A DNA stretch of 54,340 nt from Candidatus Hadersleviella danica (lineage in GTDB: Bacteria > Chloroflexota > Anaerolineae > Promineifilales > Promineifilaceae): positions 1 through 54,340 of the forward strand of contig JADJSZ010000037.1 in NCBI GenBank assembly GCA_016711405.1. The letters run 5' to 3'. Shown here one piece after another: positions 42,165 through 51,161 of the stretch (position 1 is its first letter; each line of letters begins with the position of its first letter). The position numbers and the translations under genes were made by a program. The notes beneath the pieces are model-generated. The model searched no databases, was not told the origin of the DNA, and saw only the letters and a program-made list of their open reading frames with translations.

Positions 42165-44108
42165 ATGCTTACGCGAATGTCTGCGATTCGATTCCCCTTG
42201 TTCTTGGTGCTGTCTCTGACAGCCGCCCTTTTGGTTCAGCATCCCGTCGGAGCCGCCAACCCACCCAACTTAGGGGATGTCCTCATCAATGAGTACGTCG
42301 CCAATGCCACCACTGAGTGGGTGGAACTGTACAACACCACTGGTACCGAACTCGACATTTCAGGCCACTACATCGACGATATCTCAGGGGGCGGCTCTCC
42401 CCTGACCATCCCTGCCAACACCACCATCGCCGCCAACGGTTACTACGTTCACACAGCTTCAGGTCTATTCAACAACGGTGGCGACGAGGTGCGTTTCCTC
42501 GCCCCCAACCAAAGCGTGTTGGATAGCACCAGCTATGGCTCGGCCACGGCCGACCACTCTCTCTACCGCTACCCCGATGGCGGCAACTGGAGCAACTACC
42601 AAAGCCCAGCCCCCAGCCAAGGCGCCACCAACAGTGGCACAGGCGACCAACCTTGGGAAGCAGGCAACTTCGAGATTCGCATCTTCGATGTCGAACAAGG
42701 AGATAGCCAGCTAATCATCTTCCCTTCAGGCTTCACCATCCTCATTGACGTGCGCGAAGCGTCTTGGAACACGGGCGCAGGCGCGGCCTACATTGCCCAA
42801 AAGATTCAGGCCATCACAGGTGGAACCCACATTGATGTCGGCGTTCTCAGCCACCACCATCTTGACCACATCGGCTATGCGGGCTATGGTGGCTTCTGGG
42901 GCCTCATCGAAAATGAAGGCATCACCTTCGACCAAATCATCGACCGCGATGGCGGCGAATGGGTAGACGGTTCGGGCGGCGGCACCACGGACGGCCTGTG
43001 CGACCCCGACCTCGAAATCGTGTGGAACAACGCAGGCACACAATCCGGCACAGCTCGCAATTGGCTCTGCTACGCCACCGATTCCGCCAACACCAACATC
43101 TACCCCATCCGCGAGATTGCCCAAATCGGCTCCACCACCCAAATTGACCCACCCGACACAGGCGCAGTCGTCGAAATCATCCACAGCGATGGGGCCTATG
43201 CCTTCTTATCCGATGGCGTGACCTCATTGCAAGGCGACCACACATGGCGAGCCACCCCCCCTAGCGAAAACGATTACTCCATCGCCCTCAAAATTCGCTA
43301 TGGCCTCATTGATTACGCCACGGCCGGGGACTCCGATGGCGAGTACGACACCAGCACCTTCGGCTACACCTACAACGATGTCGAAACGGCACTGGCCGAT
43401 TTGTACGGCCCTGTGGATGTCCTACGCGCCAATCACCACGGCTCGGGCCATTCGAGCAGTGAATACTATGTGGACACGCTCGACCCGCTGACCTCCTTCA
43501 TCTCCTGCGGTGAAAACACCTTTGGCCACCCCGCCCAAACAGTGCTAGACCGCCTGCTGGCCACTGGCGATGTGTACCTCACCAATTTGTGCGACGAAAC
43601 CCGCGACTATGGCGCTTCGGTTATTGTCGAAGGGGACATCATTCTCATCTCCACCGATGGCGAAAACTACACCGTCAATGGCGAGGGTTACGTCGCCACC
43701 GACCCACCACCCCCGCCCACAGTGGCCGATGTGGTGATTAACGAGCTGTACGCCAACGCCGACACGGGCCAAACGGAGTGGATTGAACTGTACAACCCCA
43801 CTGCCTACGCCATTGACTTGAGCGGGGCATGGATTGACGATGTGGCTAGTGGGGGCGGTTCGCCCATCCAAATCCCCGCCAGCACCAGCATTGCGGCGGG
43901 TGGGCATTGGACAATGAACACCAACAACTTCTTCAACAACAGCGGCGGCGATTACGCCCGCTTGCTCTTGTCCGATGGCACGACGTTGGTGGACAGCTAC
44001 TACTACACGACCAGCACCAAGAACAAATCTTGGTATCGCTCCCCCGATGGCGGAACGTGGGCTGGTTCGCAAACCACCACCGTCACCAAGGGTGCCACCA
44101 ACCCGTAG
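42165..44108 (+). CDS. Secreted lamin-tail domain / metallo-beta-lactamase-fold / lamin-tail domain protein
   Basis: 647 residues. The ATG at 42165 has CAGGAG upstream and starts a signal peptide (FPLFLVLSLTAALLVQHPVGAA). An LTD (about 35-155; GDVLINEYVANATTEWVELYN, YIDDISGGGSPLTIP) is followed by a ComEC/Rec2-like MBL domain (about 165-500) with metal motif SHHHLDHIG (HxHxDH), later ATAGDSDGEYD and the C-terminal histidine in LRANHHGSGHSSS. A second LTD (about 520-645) ends without an anchor. ComEC-type MBL domains hydrolyse nucleic acids or nucleotides in relatives. A surface or extracellular nuclease or phosphodiesterase held by LTDs is a reasonable inference. Confidence 0.85.
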   Translation: MLTRMSAIRFPLFLVLSLTAALLVQHPVGAANPPNLGDVLINEYVANATTEWVELYNTTGTELDISGHYIDDISGGGSPLTIPANTTIAANGYYVHTASGLFNNGGDEVRFLAPNQSVLDSTSYGSATADHSLYRYPDGGNWSNYQSPAPSQGATNSGTGDQPWEAGNFEIRIFDVEQGDSQLIIFPSGFTILIDVREASWNTGAGAAYIAQKIQAITGGTHIDVGVLSHHHLDHIGYAGYGGFWGLIENEGITFDQIIDRDGGEWVDGSGGGTTDGLCDPDLEIVWNNAGTQSGTARNWLCYATDSANTNIYPIREIAQIGSTTQIDPPDTGAVVEIIHSDGAYAFLSDGVTSLQGDHTWRATPPSENDYSIALKIRYGLIDYATAGDSDGEYDTSTFGYTYNDVETALADLYGPVDVLRANHHGSGHSSSEYYVDTLDPLTSFISCGENTFGHPAQTVLDRLLATGDVYLTNLCDETRDYGASVIVEGDIILISTDGENYTVNGEGYVATDPPPPPTVADVVINELYANADTGQTEWIELYNPTAYAIDLSGAWIDDVASGGGSPIQIPASTSIAAGGHWTMNTNNFFNNSGGDYARLLLSDGTTLVDSYYYTTSTKNKSWYRSPDGGTWAGSQTTTVTKGATNP

Positions 44109-44174
44109 GACACGGCCGAACTTAGCAGGGCGGGTTGGCGTGGGGAAGCGTCAACCCGCTCTTTGTTTTAAGCC

Positions 44175-44804
44175 ATGAAACGTTCTCTTTATTTGCTTTT
44201 CATCCTGATAGGGGGCGTGTTGGGATGCCGCCAGCCAGTGGTAGAGGAGCCAACGGCCGTGCTGGCTCCCCCGCCGACGGCCGTGCCACTCACCAACGGG
44301 CAAGGCGAGGTGGTCAGCCAGCAAGCGGGGCCGTTATGGGTGCTTGTCAGCGGCGTAGACGAACATGGCCTGCTGGCCGAGCCAAACATCTATTTACTCA
44401 GCCAAGCCGATGTGCTGGCCTTCACCAATGAGCACGTCCACACAGGCATTGCGGCGGCCGTACTCGAGATTCGGCAAGATGGCTTGCGCCGCTTTTACCG
44501 CGTGTTGGCTACCGATAGGCAAACGGGCTGGGTGTCCGATTATCATGTTCGCCGCGTGGCCTATCTGTACGACGGCCAGAGTACCCAAGTGAACCTCTAT
44601 GATGCCCCTCAAGGCAACCCCACTACAACCCTCACCAATGTCTACCCCGTCCATCTGCTCGACCCAACTGCGGCCGAATGGTGGGAAGTGACGACCCTAG
44701 ATGGGCAAACGCGGGGCTGGATCCAAGCCGAATATGTTAAAGAATCCCCCGAAAAAGAGTTCCTCATCAATGGAGGAGTTCTTCCCGCTGACCATGGACA
44801 CTGA
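44175..44804 (+). CDS. Lipoprotein with SH3-like domains
   Basis: 209 residues. The lipobox GGVLGC places the acylated cysteine at C18, so the protein should be membrane-tethered outside the cell. A Pro/Ala linker follows, then SH3-like strands: LWVLVSGVDEHGLLAEPNIYLLS, TGWVSDYHVRRVAYLYDG and a second unit ending WEVTTLDGQTRGWIQAEYV. It lies 66 bp after the LTD/MBL gene and overlaps the next gene by 35 bp. A wall-binding role is suggested by the family only. Confidence 0.75.
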   Translation: MKRSLYLLFILIGGVLGCRQPVVEEPTAVLAPPPTAVPLTNGQGEVVSQQAGPLWVLVSGVDEHGLLAEPNIYLLSQADVLAFTNEHVHTGIAAAVLEIRQDGLRRFYRVLATDRQTGWVSDYHVRRVAYLYDGQSTQVNLYDAPQGNPTTTLTNVYPVHLLDPTAAEWWEVTTLDGQTRGWIQAEYVKESPEKEFLINGGVLPADHGH

Positions 44805-45555
44805 ACGACGCGCCCACATTCGCCACGCCCTGCAAACTGCCTATGCCCACGAGGGGTTGTGGGGCGAAAGCCAGCCACCCCACCTCTTGCCCGAGGGCGT
44901 GGAGCGGGGTGATGAAACCCACCTCATTTTCCTGACGCTGGTCTACACAATCAGCGGCGGCCGTGACCCCATTCCCCTTTGGACCGCAGCGCGGCAAGCT
45001 CTGCCCCAATTCCCCCACCTCTTTGACCCCCAACACCTTGCCCGTGCCAACCCCCGCACCTTGCAAGAGCCGTTGCGCCAAGCTGGGCTAACCGCCAAGG
45101 CGAGCGAGGCGACGGTGTGGCACAAAATCGGCAAGGCGTTGGTCATGCGCGGCCGTGGTTCCGTCTCAGCCATTCTCGCTCAAGCGGGGTATGATGCGCT
45201 GGCCATGTGGAAGATGCTCCAGCAGAGCAAAACGACTTTCCCCGTGCTATCGGGGGAGCAAACAGCACCGCGCTGGCTGGCGGGATTGGCGGCGCATGGA
45301 GGTCAATCACTGGCCAATCTCGACAAGCTGGCTCTACCCGCCTCGGCCGCTGGGCAGGAGGCGTTGGCGAATTTGGGCATCGAAGGGGAGCTGGTTTCGG
45401 CCGTGATGTGGGATGCCGTTCACGCGCTGGGGCGGTTGGGATGCCACCAACAGCAGGGCACGAACGGTTGCCCCCTCGCCCCGGAGTGCCCCGTTGCCCC
45501 ATTTTGCCGCTGGGGAAATTTGGCCAGTCGCCACGGCCGTGCTGGCGAACTATAA
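44770..45555 (+). CDS. HhH-GPD/endonuclease III-like protein with unusual cysteine loop
   Basis: 261 residues. Helical core: LIFLTLVYTISGGRDPIPLW, then FDPQHLARANPRTLQEPLRQ, TFPVLSGEQTAPRWLAGL and LDKLALPASAAGQEALANLGI, resembling the HhH-GPD base-excision glycosylase fold. Four cysteines near the C-terminus (CHQQQGTNGCPLAPECPVAP then FC; spacing x8-x5-x5) resemble the 4Fe-4S loop of EndoIII, which normally has x6-x2-x5. The catalytic Lys/Asp could not be pinned down. The stop TAA overlaps the next start as TAATG. ATG 44770 or 44794 are both possible starts. Confidence 0.5.
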   Translation: MEEFFPLTMDTERRAHIRHALQTAYAHEGLWGESQPPHLLPEGVERGDETHLIFLTLVYTISGGRDPIPLWTAARQALPQFPHLFDPQHLARANPRTLQEPLRQAGLTAKASEATVWHKIGKALVMRGRGSVSAILAQAGYDALAMWKMLQQSKTTFPVLSGEQTAPRWLAGLAAHGGQSLANLDKLALPASAAGQEALANLGIEGELVSAVMWDAVHALGRLGCHQQQGTNGCPLAPECPVAPFCRWGNLASRHGRAGEL

Positions 45556-46847
45556 TGGGAGCGATGTCTCCTCTAACCCTGTTCTATCCCTTTGGCGTTG
45601 CTTTGGGTATTGGGGTGTTGATTGGCCTCCAGCGCGAGTTCGCCTCCGACACCAACCCCGACCACAAAACCAATGACAAATCATTTGCGGGCACGCGCAC
45701 GTTTGGGCTGATGGGTTTGGTGGGATGCACGGCCGCTTTTTTAGCCGATGAATTAGCCTCGCCCCTCGTTTTTCCCCTGTTGCTCCTGCCCGCTGGCCTG
45801 TTCCTACTGGTCAGCTATCATCATTCGGCCGCACGGGGCAAAATGGGTCTCACCACCGAATTTGCCGCCCTGCTGACCATTTTAGTGGGGGCGCTGTGCT
45901 ACTGGGAGCAAATGACACTTGCTGTCGCCCTTGGGGTGGCCACCTTTGCCCTCCTCTCGATTAAATTAGAGGTGCGCCAACTCGTCTCCCACCTCACCCG
46001 TGCCGATGTGTTGGCGACGCTCAAGTTTTTGGTCATCACGGCCATCATCTTGCCCGTTTTGCCCAACGATGCACTTGCCTCTGCCCCTTTTGATGTGCTA
46101 AACCCATATAAAATTTGGCTGATGGTTGTGCTCATTTCGGGCATCAACTTTTTGGGGTATGTGTTGATGAAGGCGGTCGGCCCTCAACGGGGTTTGAGCC
46201 TGACGGGGTTGCTGAGTGGGTTGGTTTCGAGCACGGCCGTCACCCTCAGCATGACCCGCACGAGCAAAAGCCAGCCCAATTTTGGCAAATCCTTTGCGTT
46301 GGCCATTGTCATTGCGTGGGCGGTCATGTTCGGCCGAGTCATGGTACAGGTGGCGGTCATCAACCCGCCTCTCCTGCGCCTGCTGTGGGTGAGCATGACA
46401 GTGACCATGTTGGTCGCTTTGGCGTACTGCGCCTACCTCTATTTTGCGCCCCAGCCCACCCATCACCCCGACGAGAGCGCAGGCGACAACCCGTTTGAGT
46501 TACGCATTGCTCTGCAATTTGGGTTACTCTATGGGGCAATCCTGCTCATCAGCCGCGCCGCGCAACTTTATTTTGGCACGCAGGGGCTGTATTTTTCGAG
46601 TATTCTAGCGGGCGCGGCCGATGTCAACGCCATCACCCTGTCCATGGCCGAATTGAGCCGCCCCAGCGTAGGCGGCTTGGCCGACGAGACGGCCGCGCAA
46701 GCCATCATACTGGCCACAATTTCCAACACCATTGTCAAAGGGGGCATTGTCTTGATGGGTGGTTCCCCCACCCTACGCCGCGCCATTCTCCCGCCCCTAA
46801 TCATCATCGCAACCATCGCAGGCATCTTAGGATTGTCTCATTGGTAA
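45555..46847 (+). CDS. MgtC/SapB family membrane protein with DUF4010
   Basis: 430 residues, about 11-12 membrane helices. The N-terminal MgtC/SapB-like part has FGVALGIGVLIGLQREF and FAGTRTFGLMGLVGC; the C-terminal DUF4010 part has GPQRGLSLTGLLSGLVSSTAVTLSM and FSSILAGAADVNAITLSMAEL. Family members are poorly understood and linked to Mg2+ limitation or envelope stress. The start ATG overlaps the preceding TAA (TAATG), implying coupled translation with the HhH-GPD-like gene. A second ATG at 45564 is possible. Confidence 0.9.
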   Translation: MGAMSPLTLFYPFGVALGIGVLIGLQREFASDTNPDHKTNDKSFAGTRTFGLMGLVGCTAAFLADELASPLVFPLLLLPAGLFLLVSYHHSAARGKMGLTTEFAALLTILVGALCYWEQMTLAVALGVATFALLSIKLEVRQLVSHLTRADVLATLKFLVITAIILPVLPNDALASAPFDVLNPYKIWLMVVLISGINFLGYVLMKAVGPQRGLSLTGLLSGLVSSTAVTLSMTRTSKSQPNFGKSFALAIVIAWAVMFGRVMVQVAVINPPLLRLLWVSMTVTMLVALAYCAYLYFAPQPTHHPDESAGDNPFELRIALQFGLLYGAILLISRAAQLYFGTQGLYFSSILAGAADVNAITLSMAELSRPSVGGLADETAAQAIILATISNTIVKGGIVLMGGSPTLRRAILPPLIIIATIAGILGLSHW

Positions 46848-46849
46848 AG

Positions 46850-46908
46850 CGTTATTGGTCATTCCCCATTCCCCATTCACCCATTCACCATTCCCCATTC
46901 ACAATTAC
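46850..46908. repeat. TCCCCAT/TCACCCA heptamer array
   Basis: CATTCCCCATTCCCCATTCACCCATTCACC continues to the base before the HAD ATG; no Shine-Dalgarno is seen within it. Confidence 0.6.
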
Positions 46909-46909
46909 C

Positions 46910-47506
46910 ATGATTCAAGCCATTATTTGGGACATCGGCGGGGTTTTACTCCGCACACAAGATTGGAGCCACCGCCTCAAATGGGATGAGCGGCTAGGGC
47001 TATCGGCTGGTTCCGTCGAGGAGTTGGTCTTCAACAGTGTCATGGGCACGGCCGCGCAACTCGGCCGTGTGACCACCGAAGCACACTGGCAAGCCATCGG
47101 CCACAAACTAGGGTTAAACCCCACCGACCTCGCCCAATTGCGCCACGATTTTTGGGCAGGCGACACGTTTGACATGGCGCTGGTGGATTTTATCCGCTCC
47201 CTACGGCCAGAATACCAAACGGCCGTCATCAGCAACGCCTTCGACGATTTGCGCGATGTGCTCACCCACCAGTTTGGCGTGGCCGATGCCTTCGACCTGA
47301 TTGTGGTTTCGGCCGAGGAAGGGGTGATGAAGCCCGAGGCCGAAATTTACGCCCGCACCCTCCGCCAACTCGATTGTGCCCCGATTCAGTCGCTGTTCAT
47401 AGATGACAACGGCCGTAACATCGCCGGGGCGCGGGCTATGGGGATGCAAACCCTCTATTATGAGCGGGACATGGACGTTCGAGGCATCCTGAAAGAGATT
47501 TTATAG
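46910..47506 (+). CDS. HAD-superfamily hydrolase (IA-type phosphatase)
   Basis: 198 residues. Motif I is IIWDIGGVLLRT, in which the second acid of DxD is replaced by glycine as in YihX/epoxide-hydrolase-N-like members; motif II is TAVISNAFDD, motif III the lysine in GVMKPEAEIYA, and motif IV SLFIDDNGRN. It probably dephosphorylates a small metabolite. The ATG at 46910 follows a repeat tract and lacks a visible Shine-Dalgarno; translation of the repeat as a 5' extension (from 46841) is unlikely. Confidence 0.9.
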   Translation: MIQAIIWDIGGVLLRTQDWSHRLKWDERLGLSAGSVEELVFNSVMGTAAQLGRVTTEAHWQAIGHKLGLNPTDLAQLRHDFWAGDTFDMALVDFIRSLRPEYQTAVISNAFDDLRDVLTHQFGVADAFDLIVVSAEEGVMKPEAEIYARTLRQLDCAPIQSLFIDDNGRNIAGARAMGMQTLYYERDMDVRGILKEIL

Positions 47507-47550
47507 CAATGGGGCAAGGTTGATTTATAATTTTGGCAAGCGGTGGCTTT

Positions 47551-47631
47551 TTGTCATTTGTCCTTGGTCACTTGCTTATCTAGCGGCATTGGCCGCCTTT
47601 ACTCATTATTGATTGCTCATTACTCATTGTT
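47551..47631. repeat. TCATTATTGATTGCTCATT repeats
   Basis: TTTGTCATTTGTCCTTGGTCACTTGC and ACTCATTATTGATTGCTCATTACTCATTG precede the surface-protein start directly. Confidence 0.5.
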
Positions 47632-48273
47632 ATGAAACAACTGCCCCGTTTTTTACACATTCTCATTTTGGGGTTGATGCTGGCTTGGCCCATTTATACC
47701 TTTAGCCACCCCGCCACCATCACGGCGCAAACCATCCCCTCGCGCACCCCCACACCCGCCCCAGCCACAGTGACACCTGTTCCCGCCACGCCGACGCCGC
47801 AGAGTGGCGGGGGCAATCCCACCAATACGCCCGTCTCTGCCCCGCCCACGAATACGGCCGTGCCACCTACCCGCACGGCCGTGCCCACCGGCGGAAGCAC
47901 CAACACCCCCATCCCCGCCCCTACGAGCGGCGGCACAGACCAATCGCCCCCAGAAAATACAGCCACGGCCGTGCCCAACCCCAATAACGAAGAAACGGCT
48001 ACCCCCACCTTGCCCACCGCAACCGCCACGGCCACCGTGGCAACCAACACCAACTCCGCCACCCGCACGCCCACCGCCACCAGCGTCATCCCCACCAACA
48101 CACCCAACGCCAACCCCAATCTCACTCTTGCCACCAGTACCCCAACGCCCAGCACCACCTCCGCCAATGGGGATGCGGCCGACACCACCAACACCAACTG
48201 GTTCCTCTGGGCAGGCCTTGCCCTCATCCTCATTGGCCTCCTCGGAACCATCATTCGCTTGGTGCGAAAATAG
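47632..48273 (+). CDS. Thr/Pro-rich surface stalk protein with C-terminal membrane anchor
   Basis: 213 residues. A signal peptide or N-terminal membrane segment (FLHILILGLMLAWPIYTF) is followed by about 140 residues dominated by Thr, Pro, Ala and Asn (TPTPAPATVTPVPATPTPQ), likely extended and a target for O-glycosylation, then a hydrophobic segment WFLWAGLALILIGLLGTIIR and a short basic tail RLVRK. No enzymatic motif. It resembles a cell-surface spacer or mucin-like protein. Low-complexity composition makes family assignment impossible. Confidence 0.75.
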   Translation: MKQLPRFLHILILGLMLAWPIYTFSHPATITAQTIPSRTPTPAPATVTPVPATPTPQSGGGNPTNTPVSAPPTNTAVPPTRTAVPTGGSTNTPIPAPTSGGTDQSPPENTATAVPNPNNEETATPTLPTATATATVATNTNSATRTPTATSVIPTNTPNANPNLTLATSTPTPSTTSANGDAADTTNTNWFLWAGLALILIGLLGTIIRLVRK

Positions 48274-48360
48274 TGATTTGTCATTCGTCATTTGTCACTG
48301 GCAGGTTCTGGTGCAAATGACCAATGGCAAATGACCAGTGACAAAGGACAAAGAAAAACT
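48274..48360. repeat. TTTGTCA/TGACAAA heptamer hairpin
   Basis: GTGATTTGTCATTCGTCATTTGTCACTGG, then CAAATGACCAATGGCAAATGACCAGTGACAAAGG; the arms are near-complementary. Confidence 0.65.
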
Positions 48361-48362
48361 CC

Positions 48363-49690
48363 ATGACCATTTTTGACAACAAACGCCTCACCAACCGCGT
48401 GTTTAAGCTGGATAGCGAACGTATGAAACAGGGCTGGTATTCAGATAAATACTTTGCCAATATCTTGGCCATGCTGGAAGGAGTAGGTCAAGCAGGGGGG
48501 TATCAGGGGGGCATTTGCGCGGGACATCGGCCGTGACCCGCAGGGGTTAGATGTAGGCGAACTCGAGGTGGAGATGCAATTCTTCACTCGTCACCCCAAC
48601 ATGACCATCGCCGTGGGCATAGACAAATCCCTGAGCATGTTGCGCCATTGCACGGGCACCATGAATGAGGCGGGACAATGGGTGGATAGCTGGCAAAATC
48701 TCGAGGTCGAAGCGGTGCATGATGGCGCTGTGACCCATTACCACGGCAACCCCCTCAAAGTGCAACCGATTATCAAAGTGCGCGGCCGTTACCGCGATTT
48801 TGCCCTGCTCGAAACCCCCATGCTCGGCGTACTCAGCCGCAGTAGCCGCATTGCCACCAATGTGTATGAGGTGTTGCAGGCGGCGCGGGGCAAAGCAGTG
48901 CTGTTCTTCCCCGCCCGCTTCGATTTGCACGAGGTGCAAGCGGCCGATGGCTACGCCTACGAAATCGCCATCAAGCGCTTTAATCACGATTTTGGCGAAA
49001 AAGTCTCCGCCTATGTCTCCACCGATGCCCAAGGGGACTGGTGGGGCGGGGCGGGCGGTGGAACCATCGCCCATGCGGCCATTGCCTGCTTTTTGGGCGA
49101 CACGGCCGCCGCCATGATGGCCTTCTCGCACCACATTCCCGCCCACATTCCGCGCATCGCCTTGGTGGATTTTAACAACGTCCGAGGCGATGTTCCGCCA
49201 TTACGCCCATCTGCTGGCCAACGGCCAAACCGAGGAAGCCCAAAAGTACATTTTGTTTGGTGTGCGCCTCGATACCAGTGGGAGTATGCGCGATGTGGCC
49301 GTCACCCCGTTGGGTGAAAAGCATCTCGATTTAGGGGTCACACCCCGCCTCGTCTTTGCCGTGCGCGAGGCGTTGGATACGGGTTGGCAAAAGTGGGATT
49401 TGCCTGCCGACCAGCGCGACATGGCGGCCGAATACTGCCGCCGCGTTCGCATCGTCGTCACAGGCGGGTTCGATGCGGCCAAAATTACCCGCTTTGAGCA
49501 GTTGGGCGTGCCCGTAGATGTGTATGGGGTTGGCTCCTCTCTGCTCCGCAACAACAGCGAAAACAATTGCGACTACACGGCCGACATTGTGCGTCTCAAA
49601 GTGGATGGCCAATGGCGCGACATCGCCAAAATCGGCCGTGCCCCCGCCGATAACCATGACCTACAGCCAGTGGAACTGGGGGAATTGTGA
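48363..49690 (+). CDS. pncB: Nicotinate phosphoribosyltransferase (frameshifted)
   Basis: About 440 residues over three frames. The N-terminus reads RLTNRVFKLDSERMKQGWYS and DKYFANILAML. After one base too many in a G6 run (48506-48511) the frame continues AFARDIGRDPQGLDVGELEV, then VRGRYRDFALLETPMLGVLS, VYEVLQAARGKAVLFFPARF, DLHEVQAADGYAYEI and VSTDAQGDWWGGAGGGTIAH. A further shift with probable loss of about a dozen codons after ALVDFNN (about 49180) leads to MFRHYAHLLANGQTEEAQKY, FGVRLDTSGSMRDVAV and VPVDVYGVGSSLL. The enzyme makes nicotinate mononucleotide in NAD salvage. Family recognition is firm; this is not a VWA protein. Confidence 0.9.
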
Positions 49691-49771
49691 ATTGTGAATG
49701 ATTAATTGTGAATTGTGAACGCGCACCCATTAACCATTAACGATTCACAATTCACAATTCCCGTCTTTCAA
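49687..49771. repeat. AATTGTG/CACAATT heptamer hairpin, second site
   Basis: GAATTGTGAATTGTGAATGATTAATTGTGAATTGTGAAC and TTCACAATTCACAATTCCC, between pncB (+) and the convergent GNAT gene (-). Confidence 0.7.
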
Positions 49772-50237
49772 GAAGGAGGGTATCGCGCCACACCCCATGC
49801 AGTTGGGCGATGCGTTCGCGGCGGCCGAGGATGCGAAAGCCATGCCGCAGGTGCAGGGCAATCGTGGCCTCGTTTTCGGGAAAGACCGAGCTTTGCAACG
49901 TCCAAATGCCTGCGGATTGGGCGGCCGTAATCAGCGCCGCCATGAGCGCCGAGCCAACCCCCTGCCCCCGTGCCTCGGCCGCCACATAAATGCTCACCTC
50001 GCACACGCCTGCGTAGGCGGGGCGTTTGGAGGTGGGGCTGAGGGCGGCCCAGCCGAGCACACGGCCGTCGGCCGAACGAGCCACAAGGCGACAATCGGGC
50101 CGTTTGCCCGCATCCCAGCTCTCCCAATCGGCGGGAGCGGCCGTCTCAAATGTCGCTTCCCCTGTGGCAATGCCTTCTTCGTAAATGCGCCGCACAGCTG
50201 GCCAATCGGATGGGTGGAGGGGGGAGATGGTGGTCAT
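49752..50237 (-). CDS. GNAT acetyltransferase, phosphinothricin acetyltransferase-like
   Basis: 161 residues. N-terminus SPLHPSDWPAVRRIYEEGIA, then GRVLGWAALSPTSKRPAYAGVCEVSIYV, the acetyl-CoA loop ARGQGVGSALM and ENEATIALHLRHGFRILGRR. This matches the Pat/YwnH-type GNATs that acetylate small amines such as methionine sulphoximine-like compounds. The ATG at 50237 precedes TTISPLHPSD. It is a single-gene unit. Confidence 0.9.
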   Translation of the reverse strand: MTTISPLHPSDWPAVRRIYEEGIATGEATFETAAPADWESWDAGKRPDCRLVARSADGRVLGWAALSPTSKRPAYAGVCEVSIYVAAEARGQGVGSALMAALITAAQSAGIWTLQSSVFPENEATIALHLRHGFRILGRRERIAQLHGVWRDTLLLERREL

Positions 50238-50239
50238 GT

Positions 50240-50341
50240 ATCATTTGTCCTTTGAGATAGAGGCGGGAGATAGAGATAGAGCAACCTATAGAAGGCCAGC
50301 CGACTAAGCCCCCTCTATCTCTATCTCTACCCTCTATCTTG
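50240..50341. repeat. AGATAGA/TCTATCT hexamer hairpin, divergent promoter region
   Basis: GAGATAGAGGCGGGAGATAGAGATAGAG and CCTCTATCTCTATCTCTACCCTCTATCTTG. Same unit as 264-350 at the other end of the window. Confidence 0.7.
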
Positions 50342-50365
50342 ATTATCACCTTAGTATATCTCGCC

Positions 50366-50992
50366 ATGCGGCCGTTTCCATTGCCCAACCCATACCCCAA
50401 TTTGTTGGCCAACGTGTCTACCACGGCCGCCGATGTGGCTCAGCGCGTGGCGGGCTACCCGCTCAGTTTTTTGCCCATCAAAGACCAACAGGTGGAGTGG
50501 GAGGGGGCATGGCCTTCGTTTGTCTACACTTTTTACAGCCACCTCGACCCCATCCCCACCCAAGCAGAGTTTTGGGCGCATTATTTGGCCGATAATGCGC
50601 CCTTTTTCCAACAACGGCCGTTGACGACCGCCACCCAAACCGCCTTGCAAGCACGAATTTACCGCACCTACCCTTCGCTGGTACGCGATTGGCATTTGCC
50701 CTGTTTTTGTCTGAGCGGCTCCCCCACCATGTGTTGTATAACCCGCAATTGGATGTGGAGGAGGATTGATTTGCTAGTGAGCCACCACGGCCGTCTCTTT
50801 GCCCTCAATCTCTACACGAATACCAAGCGGGCGTATGACGGCCGCCTCCAAAAGCAACACCGCCACACCCCATTTAGCAATGTGACGTATGTGGAGTTGC
50901 CTGTGGCACTGAAAGGAAGCGTGATGGCAGGGCAATTTTATTTGTATGGGGAGCGGGAGTGGCGGCAGGTGTGGGCGGCTCTGAATGGTTAA
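50366..50992 (+). CDS. Unknown protein, with an internal out-of-frame segment
   Basis: 208 residues as read. N-terminal part: PLPNPYPNLLANVSTTAADV, YPLSFLPIKDQQVEWEGAWP and a segment with FWAHYLADNAPFFQQ. Between about 50690 and 50770 the frame reads CFCLSGSPTMCC, but another frame reads LSERLPHHVLYNPQLDVEED, which rejoins naturally with IDLLVSHHGRLFALNLYTNT. Two compensating indels are therefore likely. The pattern (D/E)-D-x-LLV...LFALNLYTN resembles a PD-(D/E)xK-like core, but this is a weak guess. The start is uncertain; no Shine-Dalgarno. Confidence 0.5.
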   Translation: MRPFPLPNPYPNLLANVSTTAADVAQRVAGYPLSFLPIKDQQVEWEGAWPSFVYTFYSHLDPIPTQAEFWAHYLADNAPFFQQRPLTTATQTALQARIYRTYPSLVRDWHLPCFCLSGSPTMCCITRNWMWRRIDLLVSHHGRLFALNLYTNTKRAYDGRLQKQHRHTPFSNVTYVELPVALKGSVMAGQFYLYGEREWRQVWAALNG

Positions 50993-51161
50993 AACACGGC
51001 CGTGCCCCCACCCCTCTCTCTGGGAAAAGGGGACGAAGCAAGGCAAACGCACCCACAACCGTTTGGCTTGGTCAAACCAAACAACTAAAATCGTCATTGC
51101 CCCACTACGTCCACAGTTAAATTAGGGCGCACTATTTACCTGAAAGGAGACCAAACTGGCT

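Noticed and set aside
48568..49317. Open frame first suspected to be a VWA or phage-like protein
   Set aside because: Joined with flanking frames it is clearly nicotinate phosphoribosyltransferase.
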